Source: Chroococcidiopsis sp. CCMEE 29 | Lineage (GTDB): Bacteria; Cyanobacteriota; Cyanobacteriia; Cyanobacteriales; Chroococcidiopsidaceae | DNA length: 64,000 nucleotides | Reading direction: 5' to 3' | Assembly: GCF_023558375.1 (NCBI RefSeq) | Contig: NZ_CP083762.1 | Span: forward strand, 336,273-400,272 | Part shown: piece after piece, positions 23,926-33,104 of the stretch | How positions within the stretch are numbered: position 1 is the first letter of the stretch | Layout of the letters: each line of letters begins with the position of its first letter | Program-made: the position numbers and the translations under genes | Notes under the pieces: generated by a model | Told to the model about the DNA's origin: nothing | Database searches by the model: none | Seen by the model: only the letters and a program-made list of their open reading frames with translations

Positions 23926-26664
23926 ATGGTTAATCCTCTGCTGATCACCAAGTTGTATCTTCCATCGCTACCTTCGCCGGGGCAGTTGCCCTTAGTGCAG
24001 CGAAAACGTTTGCTGGAGAAATTAAATCAGGGATTAACCAGCAAACTGATCCTGATTTCAGCGGCGGCGGGTTTTGGGAAGACGACCCTGTTGAGTGAAT
24101 GGGCACATGAACTCAAACTCCCCGTTAGTTGGCTTTCTCTCGATGAGCGGGATAATGATCTCACTCGCTTCTGGACGTATGTTGTGACCGCTTTACAGCA
24201 ACGTCATCCCAACATCGGCGAAGCGACACTAGCGATGCTGCGATTCGCTTCGCGAAGCTCCGGAGGAGCGACGGAACCGACTTCTGCTGAAGCATTTTTA
24301 ACACCGCTGATCAATGAACTCGCGCAACTCCAAACCGACGTAGTTCTGGTTCTCGATGACTATCATCTGATTAACACTTCTGCGATCCACGACGCACTTA
24401 TTTTCCTGCTGGAGCATTTACCGCTTCAGGTGCATCTCGCGATCGCCACTCGGATTGATCCACCGCTATTGACCGCGAGATTGCGCGTCCGCGCTCAATT
24501 AACAGAACTCCACGCCAACGACTTACGCTTTACCCATGAAGAAGCAGCGGCATTCCTGCATCAGGCTCTCGCTCAGCCCTTAACTGAGGCACAGATCGCG
24601 ACGCTGCAAACCCAAACTGAAGGCTGGATTGCAGGATTACAACTCGCGATGCTTTCGCTGCGGAAAGCGGCAGATTCTGAGGCATTGATTGAGTCGTTTA
24701 GCGGCAGCCAACGCAATGTGCTGGATTATCTGGTGGAGGAAGTTTTAGAACGGCAATCTCAGCTCGTGAGGAAGTTTCTGCTGCGGACTTCGATTTTAGA
24801 GCAGATGTGTCAAGCTCTCTGCAAAGTCGTAGTCGGAGAGGATGTCGTTCATGAAGCCGACACGCTTGAACAATTGGAGCGCCAGAATCTATTTGTCGTT
24901 CCATTAGATCACAATCGCATCTGGTATCGCTATCATCACTTGTTTGCAGCCGCATTGCGTCACCTTTTGCAGCGAACAGAACCTGATTGCATTCTGGTCT
25001 ATCACGCTCGCGCGGCTCAATGGTATGAACAGCAGGGATACATTGCAGAAGCAATTCAACATGCCATTGCAGGACGATCGTTTGAATACGCAACCCGTTT
25101 AATCGAGCAGGAAATTCAGACGAGTGAAAATCCTCGTTTAGATGCAGTTGTTCTGGGTCAGGCTTTCGCAGCATTACCCACAGAACTAATCGACACTCGC
25201 CCCTGGTTGCTGGTCGCCAAAGCCTGGGTTGGATTTACCTCCTCACAATTTGCAGCGGGAATTGCAGCGATTCAACGCCTTGAACAGTGCCTTAACCAGA
25301 ACCCGCCTGAAATTGAGAATGTGGAGCGGCTTTGGGGAGTCGTGATCGCCTTAAAAGGAGCGCACGCTCGTCAGCAAGGCAACACAGTAGAGGCGATCGC
25401 CTGTATGGAAAAAGCCTTGCAGTTGTTGCCACAGAATCATTCCTGGCTGCGATCGCTGATTCTGCTCAATCTCGGAGTCACCTATTTTGCTGCAGACAAT
25501 TACCAAGCGGCAAAGCAGTTACTGGTAGAGGTCAATCGGATTGGCAAGGTACAGGGCATGGCTGATCCGGCGATCGCGGGACTCTACTTACAGGCACAGT
25601 TTCTTGCCCTACGGGGTCGCCTTGACGAAGCCGTTTCACTTTGTCAGCAAGGTTTAGAGTTAGCCACCGAACGGCACTGGCTGGCAACTTACGCAGGCGT
25701 GTTGGTTCAAGTGGCGCTAGCAGATTTGTTGCGCGAGCAAAACCAGTTAGAAACGGCGGCTGAGCATCTGACTCAAAGTATCGATCGCGCTATTCAGAAC
25801 CGCCAGCCTGGATTGATGATGGGTTACATTACTCTGGCACGAGTACGGCAGGCACAGGGAGACCTTCCATCAGCCTGGACTGCCATTCGTGCGGCTGAAC
25901 GCTGTCAACCCTGGCTCTGGTCCACGATCCTTTCAGTCGAAGCTTGTAAAGTCAGATTACATTTGGCAGAAGGAAATGTAGATGCAGCAATGGCTTGGGC
26001 AGGAAGTAGCGGCTTGAGCAGCGAAGGAGAACTTCATTACAGCCCGACTCAACAATCTCCTCAAGGTTCTGAACTTGATTATTTCACCTTTGCCAGAGTG
26101 TTACTTGCTTATGGGCAGCAGCGATCGTCACCTGCTCATTTGCAAGATGCAATGAGATTGCTGACTCGATTGCAGGAATTTACTCATGCGGGGGGACGAA
26201 CGATTCGGGTCATGGAAACATTGCTTTTACAGGCGTTGGTTTTGCAGGCTCAAGGCGATCGATCGAGATCATTGGATTTCCTCAATCAAGCCCTGAACGT
26301 TCCTCGTCAAGGAAACTACATTCGTCTGTTTCTTGATGAAGAAAAACCGATGGCAGAATTATTGCAAACGGCTGTTTCTAAAGATATTCATGCTGATGAA
26401 GTCAAACGTTTGTTAACAATATTTCGCTCAGTTGAAGAGAAAAAATCAACAATCATTCGACCGTTCGTTGAGCCATTAAGCGCACGTGAACTCGAAGTAC
26501 TCCGTTATCTGGCAACTGGGATGTCGAATCAGGCGATCGCGGATCAACTGTTCGTCAGTCTTGCCGCCGTCAAATGGCACGCTCGGAACATCTATGGCAA
26601 GCTAGACGTGAATAATCGCACTCAAGCGGTGGCAAAAGCGAGAGAAACAGGGCTTTTGCCATAG
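23926..26664 (+). CDS. MalT-like (LAL) LuxR-family transcriptional regulator
   Basis: This 912-residue STAND ATPase regulator has a P-loop AAAGFGKTTLL near residue 46-56, Walker B VVLVLDDYH near residue 140, a winged-helix/arm region, tetratricopeptide-like repeats through the middle (residues 400-800) and a C-terminal LuxR helix-turn-helix (PLSARELEVLRYLATGMSNQ, AVKWHARNIYGKLDVNNRTQ). MalT-type proteins bind an inducer and ATP, oligomerise and activate operons. The genes immediately downstream on the same strand are its likely targets. The gene is intact, with several GCGATCGC-type octamers. Confidence 0.92.
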   Translation: MVNPLLITKLYLPSLPSPGQLPLVQRKRLLEKLNQGLTSKLILISAAAGFGKTTLLSEWAHELKLPVSWLSLDERDNDLTRFWTYVVTALQQRHPNIGEATLAMLRFASRSSGGATEPTSAEAFLTPLINELAQLQTDVVLVLDDYHLINTSAIHDALIFLLEHLPLQVHLAIATRIDPPLLTARLRVRAQLTELHANDLRFTHEEAAAFLHQALAQPLTEAQIATLQTQTEGWIAGLQLAMLSLRKAADSEALIESFSGSQRNVLDYLVEEVLERQSQLVRKFLLRTSILEQMCQALCKVVVGEDVVHEADTLEQLERQNLFVVPLDHNRIWYRYHHLFAAALRHLLQRTEPDCILVYHARAAQWYEQQGYIAEAIQHAIAGRSFEYATRLIEQEIQTSENPRLDAVVLGQAFAALPTELIDTRPWLLVAKAWVGFTSSQFAAGIAAIQRLEQCLNQNPPEIENVERLWGVVIALKGAHARQQGNTVEAIACMEKALQLLPQNHSWLRSLILLNLGVTYFAADNYQAAKQLLVEVNRIGKVQGMADPAIAGLYLQAQFLALRGRLDEAVSLCQQGLELATERHWLATYAGVLVQVALADLLREQNQLETAAEHLTQSIDRAIQNRQPGLMMGYITLARVRQAQGDLPSAWTAIRAAERCQPWLWSTILSVEACKVRLHLAEGNVDAAMAWAGSSGLSSEGELHYSPTQQSPQGSELDYFTFARVLLAYGQQRSSPAHLQDAMRLLTRLQEFTHAGGRTIRVMETLLLQALVLQAQGDRSRSLDFLNQALNVPRQGNYIRLFLDEEKPMAELLQTAVSKDIHADEVKRLLTIFRSVEEKKSTIIRPFVEPLSARELEVLRYLATGMSNQAIADQLFVSLAAVKWHARNIYGKLDVNNRTQAVAKARETGLLP

Positions 26665-26750
26665 CAACCTATCCTTTCGGCTAGTGAACCCTGAGTATAA
26701 GCCTGCCACCATTGAATACGATAGGGACTTCTGAAGGTAGGAGGTCTTCG

Positions 26751-27725
26751 ATGGAAAAGCAAATCGTTCATCTGTTTGTATTTAATACCCTTGCCGACTG
26801 GGAAACAGGATTTGCCATTGCGGGAATCAATAATCCAGATTTGCAAAAACATCCCGGTCGCTACCGGGTGCAGACGATGGGCTTAACGGCTGAACCTGTC
26901 ACCACGATCGGCGGTATGACGATTCTTCCCGACATTACCCTTGCTGAACTCGAACCCAGTGCTATGCTGATTCTGCCCGGAGGAGAAGCCTGGGATGCAG
27001 GCAAAAACGCTGAGATCTTGGAGGCAGCAGAAGCATTTCTGCAAGCAGGGCTTCCCATTGCAGCAATCTGTGGTGCAACCGCAGGTTTAGCGCGTGTTGG
27101 CATACTCGATGACAAACTCCACACCAGCAATGCTCTAGAATACTTGCAAACTACTCATTATCGAGGCGCAGCCCTTTATCAGCATCAACCTGCGGTTACG
27201 GCAGGCAATGTCATCACCACAAACTCAACCGCCCCGCTTGAGTTTGCCTACCACATCTTCAAAATGCTCGATCTCTACGATACTGAGATCTTGGAAGCCT
27301 GGTACGGACTTTTCAAGACAGGCGATGCCTCATACTATGCCACGCTGCAATCACTCGCAACTCCATTGCTGGAGGAAAAGATGAAAGCAACTGTACGGAA
27401 ACAGTTTAAAGCTGAACTTGGCAGAGCTAAAACAGCCATTGCAGCACAAGATTATGGGACCGCATGGAACGCCCTGCAACGCGCTCATATTCTAGGACAG
27501 CGGGATGCAATTCCTCATACGATCGCCCATTGGAACATGCTAAAGCTCGCCTGGAAGCAACGGGATTTCCGAGAGGTGGCTGGGCAAATCCTACCCGCTC
27601 TTCTAGCCACTCCCCTCACGCCTCTATTTGGACAACTGAGATCCTTGAGAGGCGGTAAAGCTAGTGTTAATGATTCAGGAAAAATGGCGATTTCAGAAGA
27701 CATTCAGCGAATTCTAAAGCACTAG
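26751..27725 (+). CDS. DJ-1/PfpI-like protein fused to DUF3703
   Basis: The start at 26751 has AGGAGG a few bases upstream. Residues 1-200 are a DJ-1/PfpI (glutamine amidotransferase-like) domain with LILPGGEAWD and the nucleophile elbow AAICGATAGLARVG. Residues about 205-320 match the DUF3703 pattern (FKAELGRAKTAIAAQDYGTA, QRAHILGQRDAIPHTIAHW, LKLAWKQRDFREVAGQILPA). The two domains are usually separate genes, so the fusion is notable. The family suggests hydrolase, chaperone or deglycase-like activity, not confirmed. It follows the MalT-like gene by 87 bases and may belong to its regulon. Confidence 0.85.
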   Translation: MEKQIVHLFVFNTLADWETGFAIAGINNPDLQKHPGRYRVQTMGLTAEPVTTIGGMTILPDITLAELEPSAMLILPGGEAWDAGKNAEILEAAEAFLQAGLPIAAICGATAGLARVGILDDKLHTSNALEYLQTTHYRGAALYQHQPAVTAGNVITTNSTAPLEFAYHIFKMLDLYDTEILEAWYGLFKTGDASYYATLQSLATPLLEEKMKATVRKQFKAELGRAKTAIAAQDYGTAWNALQRAHILGQRDAIPHTIAHWNMLKLAWKQRDFREVAGQILPALLATPLTPLFGQLRSLRGGKASVNDSGKMAISEDIQRILKH

Positions 27726-27806
27726 TAGCCGCCGCTGAACTTGGTCGGCTATGGAGCCGTTAACGTGTCAAGGGCGAAAGGCTCTCAAAAGGGAGTTCAT
27801 GAGGTC

Positions 27807-28430
27807 ATGGACAAAAAGCAGAAGTTGGTGATGGTGATCCGGTCTCAGTTCATGCAGCCCCGTGGAGTTGCGGGTTGGCTTGTTGGGTGGGTGATGGCAC
27901 TGCGATCGTCGAACCGTGAGCGCAACCTGTGGGCAGTCGAACTCCTAGGAGTGGAGCCAACCGATCGCGTCCTTGAGATCGGCTTCGGGCCGGGAATCGC
28001 GATCCAGGAGCTGAGCCGTCGGGCAACACAGGGTCTTGTATGTGGCATTGATCACTCGGAAGTAATGGTTTGGCAGGCAAGCAAGCGCAACCGGGATGCC
28101 GTATATGCGGGTCGCGTGGATCTGCGTTGCAGTTCGGTCGAGCACCTTCCGGCGTTCGAGGAGCCGTTTGACAAAGTTTTAGCCGTTAACAACATGGGCA
28201 TGTGGCGCGAACCAGTCGAGCGGCTGAAAGAGCTTCATCGCCTCATGCGACCCGGAGGACGAATCGCGATCGTCTCACAGCCGCGCTGCCCTGGTGCTAC
28301 GGCAGAGACAACAGCGGCTGCGGGACACGAGATTGCGTCACGTCTCACAGAGGCGGGCTTCACGCGCATCCGATCAGGCACGCTTGCACTCAAGCCCCCT
28401 GTCGTTTGCGTGATCGGTGAGGTCTCATGA
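27807..28430 (+). CDS. SAM-dependent methyltransferase
   Basis: From the ATG at 27807 the protein has about 207 residues. Motif I is VLEIGFGPGIAIQELSRRA, followed by CGIDHSEVMV, SSVEHLPAFEEPFDKVLAVN and a LMRPGGRIAIVSQP motif, all typical of a class I (Methyltransf_11-type) enzyme. N-terminal residues 1-50 (MQPRGVAGWLVGWVMALRSS) resemble membrane-associated small-molecule methyltransferases. The substrate is unknown. Very Arg- and Gly-rich, GC-biased codons compared with the flanking plasmid genes hint at transfer. Confidence 0.85.
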   Translation: MDKKQKLVMVIRSQFMQPRGVAGWLVGWVMALRSSNRERNLWAVELLGVEPTDRVLEIGFGPGIAIQELSRRATQGLVCGIDHSEVMVWQASKRNRDAVYAGRVDLRCSSVEHLPAFEEPFDKVLAVNNMGMWREPVERLKELHRLMRPGGRIAIVSQPRCPGATAETTAAAGHEIASRLTEAGFTRIRSGTLALKPPVVCVIGEVS

Positions 28431-28561
28431 AGACTGCTGTGGCGGGCAATGTGAACAGTACGGTATAGTCATCCACCATTGCAGATTAAAGGAGACGATT
28501 GCAGCGGCTCTCATATGAAATTGCTAGTCGGCAGTACTACCGTGACATAGCGAGGGAACTT

Positions 28562-29065
28562 ATGGAAAGCAACGATCTCAATGATCAGGTGAAGACAGAC
28601 ATAGTGCCGGAAGCCGCAAACTCCGGGATCATCAGACCCCCTTTTATCTACCTGGGTGCGATCGCCTTGGGTCTGTTATTCCATTTTGCATCACCAGTGC
28701 GGCTCGTGCCTCGTGCCGTGAGCGTGCCATTCGGCGGCATTATAGTGCTTGTCGCTGTCGCTTTGTTCTTTTACGCGGTTCGCACGTTTCGGATCGCTGG
28801 CACGCCCGTTCCGGGCAATCGTCCCACCACGACGATCGTGTGTGCGGGACCCTATCGTTGGAGCCGCAATCCGATCTATCTGGCTTTCTCGCTGCTCCAA
28901 CTCGGAATTGCCTGCTGGGTCAACAGTCTCTGGCTACTCATCACCCTCATTCCAACAGTGGCGCTGATGGCGTTCGTGGTCATTCCGCGAGAGGAGAAAT
29001 ATCTGGAGACCCGCTTCCCGTCGGACTACTTGCCCTATAAGGCTTCTGTGCGTCGCTGGCTGTAA
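28562..29065 (+). CDS. Isoprenylcysteine carboxyl methyltransferase-family protein
   Basis: The start at 28562 is preceded by GAGGGAAC. The 167-residue integral membrane protein has four hydrophobic segments and the ICMT/PEMT-like signature AGPYRWSRNPIYLAF with the later EEKYLETRFPSDYLPYKASV motif for SAM binding. Bacterial members methylate diverse small molecules or lipids; the substrate is unknown. It is the third methyltransferase-type gene in this cluster. Confidence 0.85.
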   Translation: MESNDLNDQVKTDIVPEAANSGIIRPPFIYLGAIALGLLFHFASPVRLVPRAVSVPFGGIIVLVAVALFFYAVRTFRIAGTPVPGNRPTTTIVCAGPYRWSRNPIYLAFSLLQLGIACWVNSLWLLITLIPTVALMAFVVIPREEKYLETRFPSDYLPYKASVRRWL

Positions 29066-29194
29066 GCCGCCGAGTACTAGCGTTGCGCCTTCCACCCTTT
29101 CAAACCTATCCTTTCAACTATCCATTGGATCAGGGATGAAACCGCATTTGAGAGCGACGTTGAAGAGACAGTCGCACGTCAACGAGGTTTCACA

Positions 29195-29881
29195 ATGGAA
29201 TGGACAATCGGATGGTGGCAGGTTTCCGTTCAACGGGTCTATCCCACAACGACGCAGCTTTCTCAAACCTATAATCGCGCTGCTTCTGGGTGGCATCAAC
29301 AGCTTCGTCTCTTGGGATATCGCGATGCATATCAGAAGTTATGGCAGTTGATTAAAACCGCCAATGTTCTTCCTCTCAAGAAAGATAACATTACCCTTTG
29401 TGATTGCGGAATTGGTACCGCAGCATTCAGCCTAGCATTTACTCAAACCATTCATTCAACAGCCCACATTAGCGGAGTCGATCTTTCCGTTGAAATGTTG
29501 AACCAAGCACATCAACAACTCACTCAAGCAAAAGTTTCGCATCAACTGTGTCAAAGTGATGTGAATGCCCTGCCGTTTGCGGATGAGGCGTTTGATGCTG
29601 TGATCAGTGCTCATATGCTGGAACACTTGAGCAATCCAGCACAAGGGTTACGAGAAATGGTGAGAGTCCTGCGTCCAGGCGCACCCTTGGTTCTGGTTGT
29701 GACTCAATCGAGCTTACCTGGAATCCTGATTCAGTGGCATTGGGGCAATCGATGTTTTCACCCGAAGGAACTATTAGCACTGATGCACGAAGTAGGATTG
29801 TCTCAGGTCCAGTTTTTCTCGTTTCCGCCTGGACTGGCTCATCTGGCGAGCATCGCTTGTGTCGGATTTAGGAGGCAGTAG
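29195..29881 (+). CDS. SAM-dependent methyltransferase (UbiE/Methyltransf_11 type)
   Basis: This 228-residue protein has TLCDCGIGTAAFSLAFTQTI (motif I, with Cys in place of the usual Gly), SGVDLSVEMLNQAHQQL, ALPFADEAFDAVISAHMLEH and VRVLRPGAPLVLVVTQSS. The pattern is that of UbiE/COQ5-like enzymes acting on a small substrate. Its stop is one base before the M23-like gene (TAGGATG), so the two are translationally coupled. An ATG at 29136 in another frame is not used. Confidence 0.85.
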   Translation: MEWTIGWWQVSVQRVYPTTTQLSQTYNRAASGWHQQLRLLGYRDAYQKLWQLIKTANVLPLKKDNITLCDCGIGTAAFSLAFTQTIHSTAHISGVDLSVEMLNQAHQQLTQAKVSHQLCQSDVNALPFADEAFDAVISAHMLEHLSNPAQGLREMVRVLRPGAPLVLVVTQSSLPGILIQWHWGNRCFHPKELLALMHEVGLSQVQFFSFPPGLAHLASIACVGFRRQ

Positions 29882-29882
29882 G

Positions 29883-30527
29883 ATGCCAAATGTGGAATCG
29901 AATCCTGTAGTCATCACATTTCCCTTACGGGGTGAATGGGTGAGCGTCAATACACCCGGACATCACCGTTTTGCCTTTGATCTGGTTGCAGTACAGCCAG
30001 AGTCTCAACGCTATTTTTCGAGATCCTGGTTGCATCTGGTGCTTGGTTTGGCACCTGTTTCGATCTCTTACAGTTGGTCGCAACCTGTTGACTCGCCTGT
30101 GAATGGAACTGTTCTTGAGGCAAGTGATGGTTGGTCAGATCGGCTTACGCTCAATGTTGCCAGAGACGCACTGAAGGCATTTATTTTTCGCCCAGCATTG
30201 ATTGACAATGATGTTCGTCCCTTTGCCGGGAACTACGTCTTGATTGAATCAGAAGGTGTTGTGGTGATGCTTGCTCATCTTCGTTGCGGTTCTCTCAAAA
30301 TTGCTTCAGGTGAAACGGTTCAAACCAACCAATTAATTGGTGAGATTGGCAATTCTGGAAACTCGATCGTCCCTCATCTGCACATTCAAGTGATGGATGC
30401 GGCTGATCCGTTAATCGCGGATATTTTGCCTTTTGGGGTGACGGGATGTGAGGTTTGGAATAGCGACATCTGGGAACCAATGAATGGAGAATTTCTGCAA
30501 AAACGCAAGCATTTTCGTTCAACCTGA
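29883..30527 (+). CDS. M23/LytM-like peptidase domain protein
   Basis: The start at 29883 follows GGAGG by 7 bases. The roughly 214-residue product has the LytM-fold motifs in order: HHRFAFDLVAVQPE, VMLAHLRCGSLKI, and GNSGNSIVPHLHIQVMD at the end. These supply His and Asp residues like the zinc ligands of M23 endopeptidases. There is no obvious signal peptide, odd for a cell-wall enzyme, so it may act on another substrate or be inactive. The stop is 14 bases before the membrane-protein gene. Confidence 0.8.
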   Translation: MPNVESNPVVITFPLRGEWVSVNTPGHHRFAFDLVAVQPESQRYFSRSWLHLVLGLAPVSISYSWSQPVDSPVNGTVLEASDGWSDRLTLNVARDALKAFIFRPALIDNDVRPFAGNYVLIESEGVVVMLAHLRCGSLKIASGETVQTNQLIGEIGNSGNSIVPHLHIQVMDAADPLIADILPFGVTGCEVWNSDIWEPMNGEFLQKRKHFRST

Positions 30528-30541
30528 CTTAAAGAGTAACT

Positions 30542-31033
30542 ATGTTTCTGAGAACCTGGCGCTTCATTACCCTGATTTTCGTTGCCTTGTTTATGGGATT
30601 AGAGTTCGCCCATACGTTAGAACTGCCTGCCAAGATGCAAGATGAGGGTGCGTTTTATGTAGCCATCCAAAATAGCCTGTATCGGTACTTTGGCGCACCG
30701 GGTCCGGGTGCATGGATTACCGTAGGAGCAGTCCTTTCCGCGATCGCGCTCACCGTTTTAGTCCGAAACCGCCGACCTGCGTTTTGGTGGACATTGGTAG
30801 GCACGCTTTGTTTGACGATCGCGTTTCCCCTAATTTATTTTGTGCGGATTGAGCCTGTCAATGGAGTGATAGAACAGGCAACCACAAGATCAGTACCGAA
30901 GGATTGGATGCAATTGAGAGACCAGTGGGAATATGCTCATGCTACCAATTTTATTTTTGGTTTAGCAGGCTTCAGTGCATTAGTGATATCTGTACTGGTG
31001 GATGTGCCCGAGCTTGGAAAAGGCAAGAGTTAA
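30542..31033 (+). CDS. DUF1772-like membrane protein
   Basis: This 163-residue protein has four membrane segments (FITLIFVALFMGLEFAHTLE, WITVGAVLSAIALTVLV, FWWTLVGTLCLTIAFPLIYF, ATNFIFGLAGFSALVISVL) and the loop PVNGVIEQAT with DWMQLRDQWEYAHA that characterises the DUF1772/anthrone-oxygenase-like family. The function is not established. It ends the plus-strand cluster that begins with the MalT-like regulator. Confidence 0.75.
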   Translation: MFLRTWRFITLIFVALFMGLEFAHTLELPAKMQDEGAFYVAIQNSLYRYFGAPGPGAWITVGAVLSAIALTVLVRNRRPAFWWTLVGTLCLTIAFPLIYFVRIEPVNGVIEQATTRSVPKDWMQLRDQWEYAHATNFIFGLAGFSALVISVLVDVPELGKGKS

Positions 31034-31078
31034 TTGTGTAAAACTGAGCTTGCGTTCAGTAACTTCGTAAGGTTATTT

Positions 31079-31171
31079 ATGCTCAAGAGGATTGATCACA
31101 TTTACCTCTCGGTCTCCGATTTTTCGCGATCAGAAACCGGTGGTGTTCTAGATTTGTTACTCTTTGCCTGA
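31079..31171 (+). pseudogene. 5' remnant of a VOC-superfamily gene
   Basis: ATG at 31079 opens MLKRIDHIYLSVSDFSRSE, the standard start of a glyoxalase-like protein, then the frame enters a small inverted-repeat element and stops at 31171. The rest of the gene is missing. Confidence 0.6.
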
Positions 31172-31226
31172 AGGGTCTACATGTTCAACGTTTCAGGAGT
31201 CTTAACCACAAATCTAAAACACTACC
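31139..31226. repeat. Short inverted-repeat (MITE-like) element
   Basis: The arms GGTGGTGTTCTAGATTTGT (31139-31157) and ACAAATCTAAAACACTACC (31208-31226) are inverted copies with two mismatches. The 88-bp element interrupts the VOC-like gene remnant directly. Nothing else recognisable lies between 31227 and 31318. Confidence 0.55.
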
Positions 31227-31318
31227 CAAAATTCTTTTCTCTTAGAGGAGTAGTAAAAAGTTTGCACTGGTATCCTGCACGATGCAGGATTAGTACTCTC
31301 TGAGATTTTGTAATTTGC

Positions 31319-32238
31319 TCAACTTCCAATTAGCTTCTCCAATTCGCTTAGAAGCAACTCTAGGCGCTCACGCTTCTGAGGGTCTTCCCATATTTTTTTT
31401 CTTTTCAGTTGTTGGGTCGCTACTTGCATCCGGGCTGTGAGAGAAGTGGTCGGTGATTGTGCAACTGATTTTGAAAACTTCATCTTGATCTCAGCCACCA
31501 GTTTTCGAGTTTGAGGTACTGTCAAGTCTAATTCCAAAACTTGCTGAGTGATAGCAATTCGCTCCTTTGTAGCTCTTTGCTCCGAAATACTTAGTGACTT
31601 TGCTGACAGAGCTGCTAGCGCTAGTGCATGAGCACCCTTTAGTCCCTTTTGGCGGATAGCCGTTTTTAAATCAGTAGCTAGAGACAACATTGGTAGGAGA
31701 TTTGCCTTGACTGAACCAGGATTTAACCCTAGTTCTAGTAATACCAAGACTAACTCACGCTCTTTACCTTGAACGCCCAAACTATCTAAGCCCCGCTGCT
31801 GTTCCTCAGTCGTTGCTGTTACTAAATCCGCTAACTCTTTTGTTTTCCCGTCCCGTTCAATTCGTTTGAGAACAGTTCCTAGAACAGTTGGTATTTCTTC
31901 TATTTCTAGCGCAGTTGTTTTGACGATCTCTTTTACAATCGCCTCTGCTTTATCTAGCGGATTAAGATCTTCAAAATGAAGAAACGTTATTAGTGAGTCA
32001 TGGTTAAGATCTTTGGGCATAGGAACAATGACAGCACGAATTGTTTCCCAGCCTAATAACTTGGCTGCTTCGCAGCGAAGTTGTCCATCCAGTAAAATAT
32101 AACGTCCACTGTCTTGTGGAATTAAAATTACAGGAGTGATTTGTCCGTGCCTGTCTAAAGAGCGAGCTTTGGTATGAATTGTAGTTTGTGTAATAGTTTG
32201 TCGAGGTTGTTGAGGATTGGGATCAATCAGTTCTAGCT
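31319..32238 (-). pseudogene. ParB/Spo0J-like gene, 5' truncated
   Basis: The minus strand is open from the IS5 border to 31319. The N-terminal ParB nuclease-like domain is present (LELIDPNPQQPRQTI, HGQITPVILIPQDSGRYILL, DGQLRCEAAKLLGWETIRAV), followed by a helical HTH-like and C-terminal region of about 230 residues (FEDLNPLDKAEAIVKEI). The start is missing: an IS5 sits at 32242 and on its far side the DNA belongs to devC, so the gene was already cut when the IS arrived. It would have bound a centromere-type site or regulated copy number. Confidence 0.8.
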
Positions 32239-32241
32239 TGA

Positions 32242-33101
32242 GAGGATGTTTGGAAAGTATAAGCTGCTACGCTAACCGCCTGACCATCAGCCGAACCATG
32301 GCAGCATAAATAAAAGCTTCTGAGCTGGTAGGTAAGACTTCATAGTCAATGGTTAATCGCCTGTAACGCACAAGCCATGCCAGAGTGCGCTCAACTATCC
32401 ACCGCCAAGGCAACACTTGAAAGCCTTTGTTCTGCTTGCGCTTGACCACTTCCCAATTCAATTGATAATCCTCTTTAATTGAGGCAATGAAATCAGCACC
32501 GTCATAGCCTCCGTCTGAGAAGATCTTGCTAAGGCGGGGAAATTTCGCTTCAACCTTCTCCAACAGCAAGATCGCTCCAGCTCTCTCAGACAAGTTGGCG
32601 GCGCTGACGACGACTTGCAACAACAACCCTAATGTGTCAACCAAGATGTGACGCTTGTGTCCCTTGACCAACTTACCGCCGTCATAACCAACTTCCTGTG
32701 CTACCTCAGTAGTTTTGACCGACTGGCTATCGACAATCGCTGCACTCGGAGTTGGCTCTCGCCCTCGTGAAGAGCGCACCTTTTCCCGCAGAACCTGGTT
32801 GATTTGCTGCCAAACTCCATCCCGGCGCCACAGCCGAAAATAGTAGTAAACTGTAGCCCAAGGTGGTAAGTCATGAGGTAGCAAGCGCCAAGCGCAACCA
32901 CTGGCAAGGATATAGAAGATCGCGTTGACAATCTCACGGATATTGACTGTGCGAGGACGACCACTAGCTTTAGGTGCTGGAATGAGTGGTTTGAGGATGT
33001 GCCATTGCCGCTCGCTGAGGTCAGTAGGATAAAGTTTTCGAGCCATCACTCCTGTAATCTAAATACACAGAAGTTCGATTCTATACTTTTCAAACATCCT
33101 C
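32242..33101 (-). mobile_element. IS5-family element
   Basis: This 860-bp element has 20-bp inverted ends (GAGGATGTTTGGAAAGTATA on the left, with one mismatch on the right at 33082-33101) and a TGA target duplication at 32239-32241 and 33102-33104. The TNA target type fits the IS5 group. Confidence 0.92.
32267..33049 (-). CDS. IS5-family transposase, intact
   Basis: A 260-residue DDE transposase in one frame: LYPTDLSERQWHILKPLIPA at the start, SAAIVDSQSVKTTEVAQEVG with the first Asp, GHKRHILVDTLGLLLQVVVS, DGGYDGADFI, and the C-terminal RWIVERTLAWLVRYRRLTID Glu motif. All family motifs are present, so the element may be active. Confidence 0.92.
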   Translation of the reverse strand: MMARKLYPTDLSERQWHILKPLIPAPKASGRPRTVNIREIVNAIFYILASGCAWRLLPHDLPPWATVYYYFRLWRRDGVWQQINQVLREKVRSSRGREPTPSAAIVDSQSVKTTEVAQEVGYDGGKLVKGHKRHILVDTLGLLLQVVVSAANLSERAGAILLLEKVEAKFPRLSKIFSDGGYDGADFIASIKEDYQLNWEVVKRKQNKGFQVLPWRWIVERTLAWLVRYRRLTIDYEVLPTSSEAFIYAAMVRLMVRRLA

Positions 33102-33104
33102 TGA

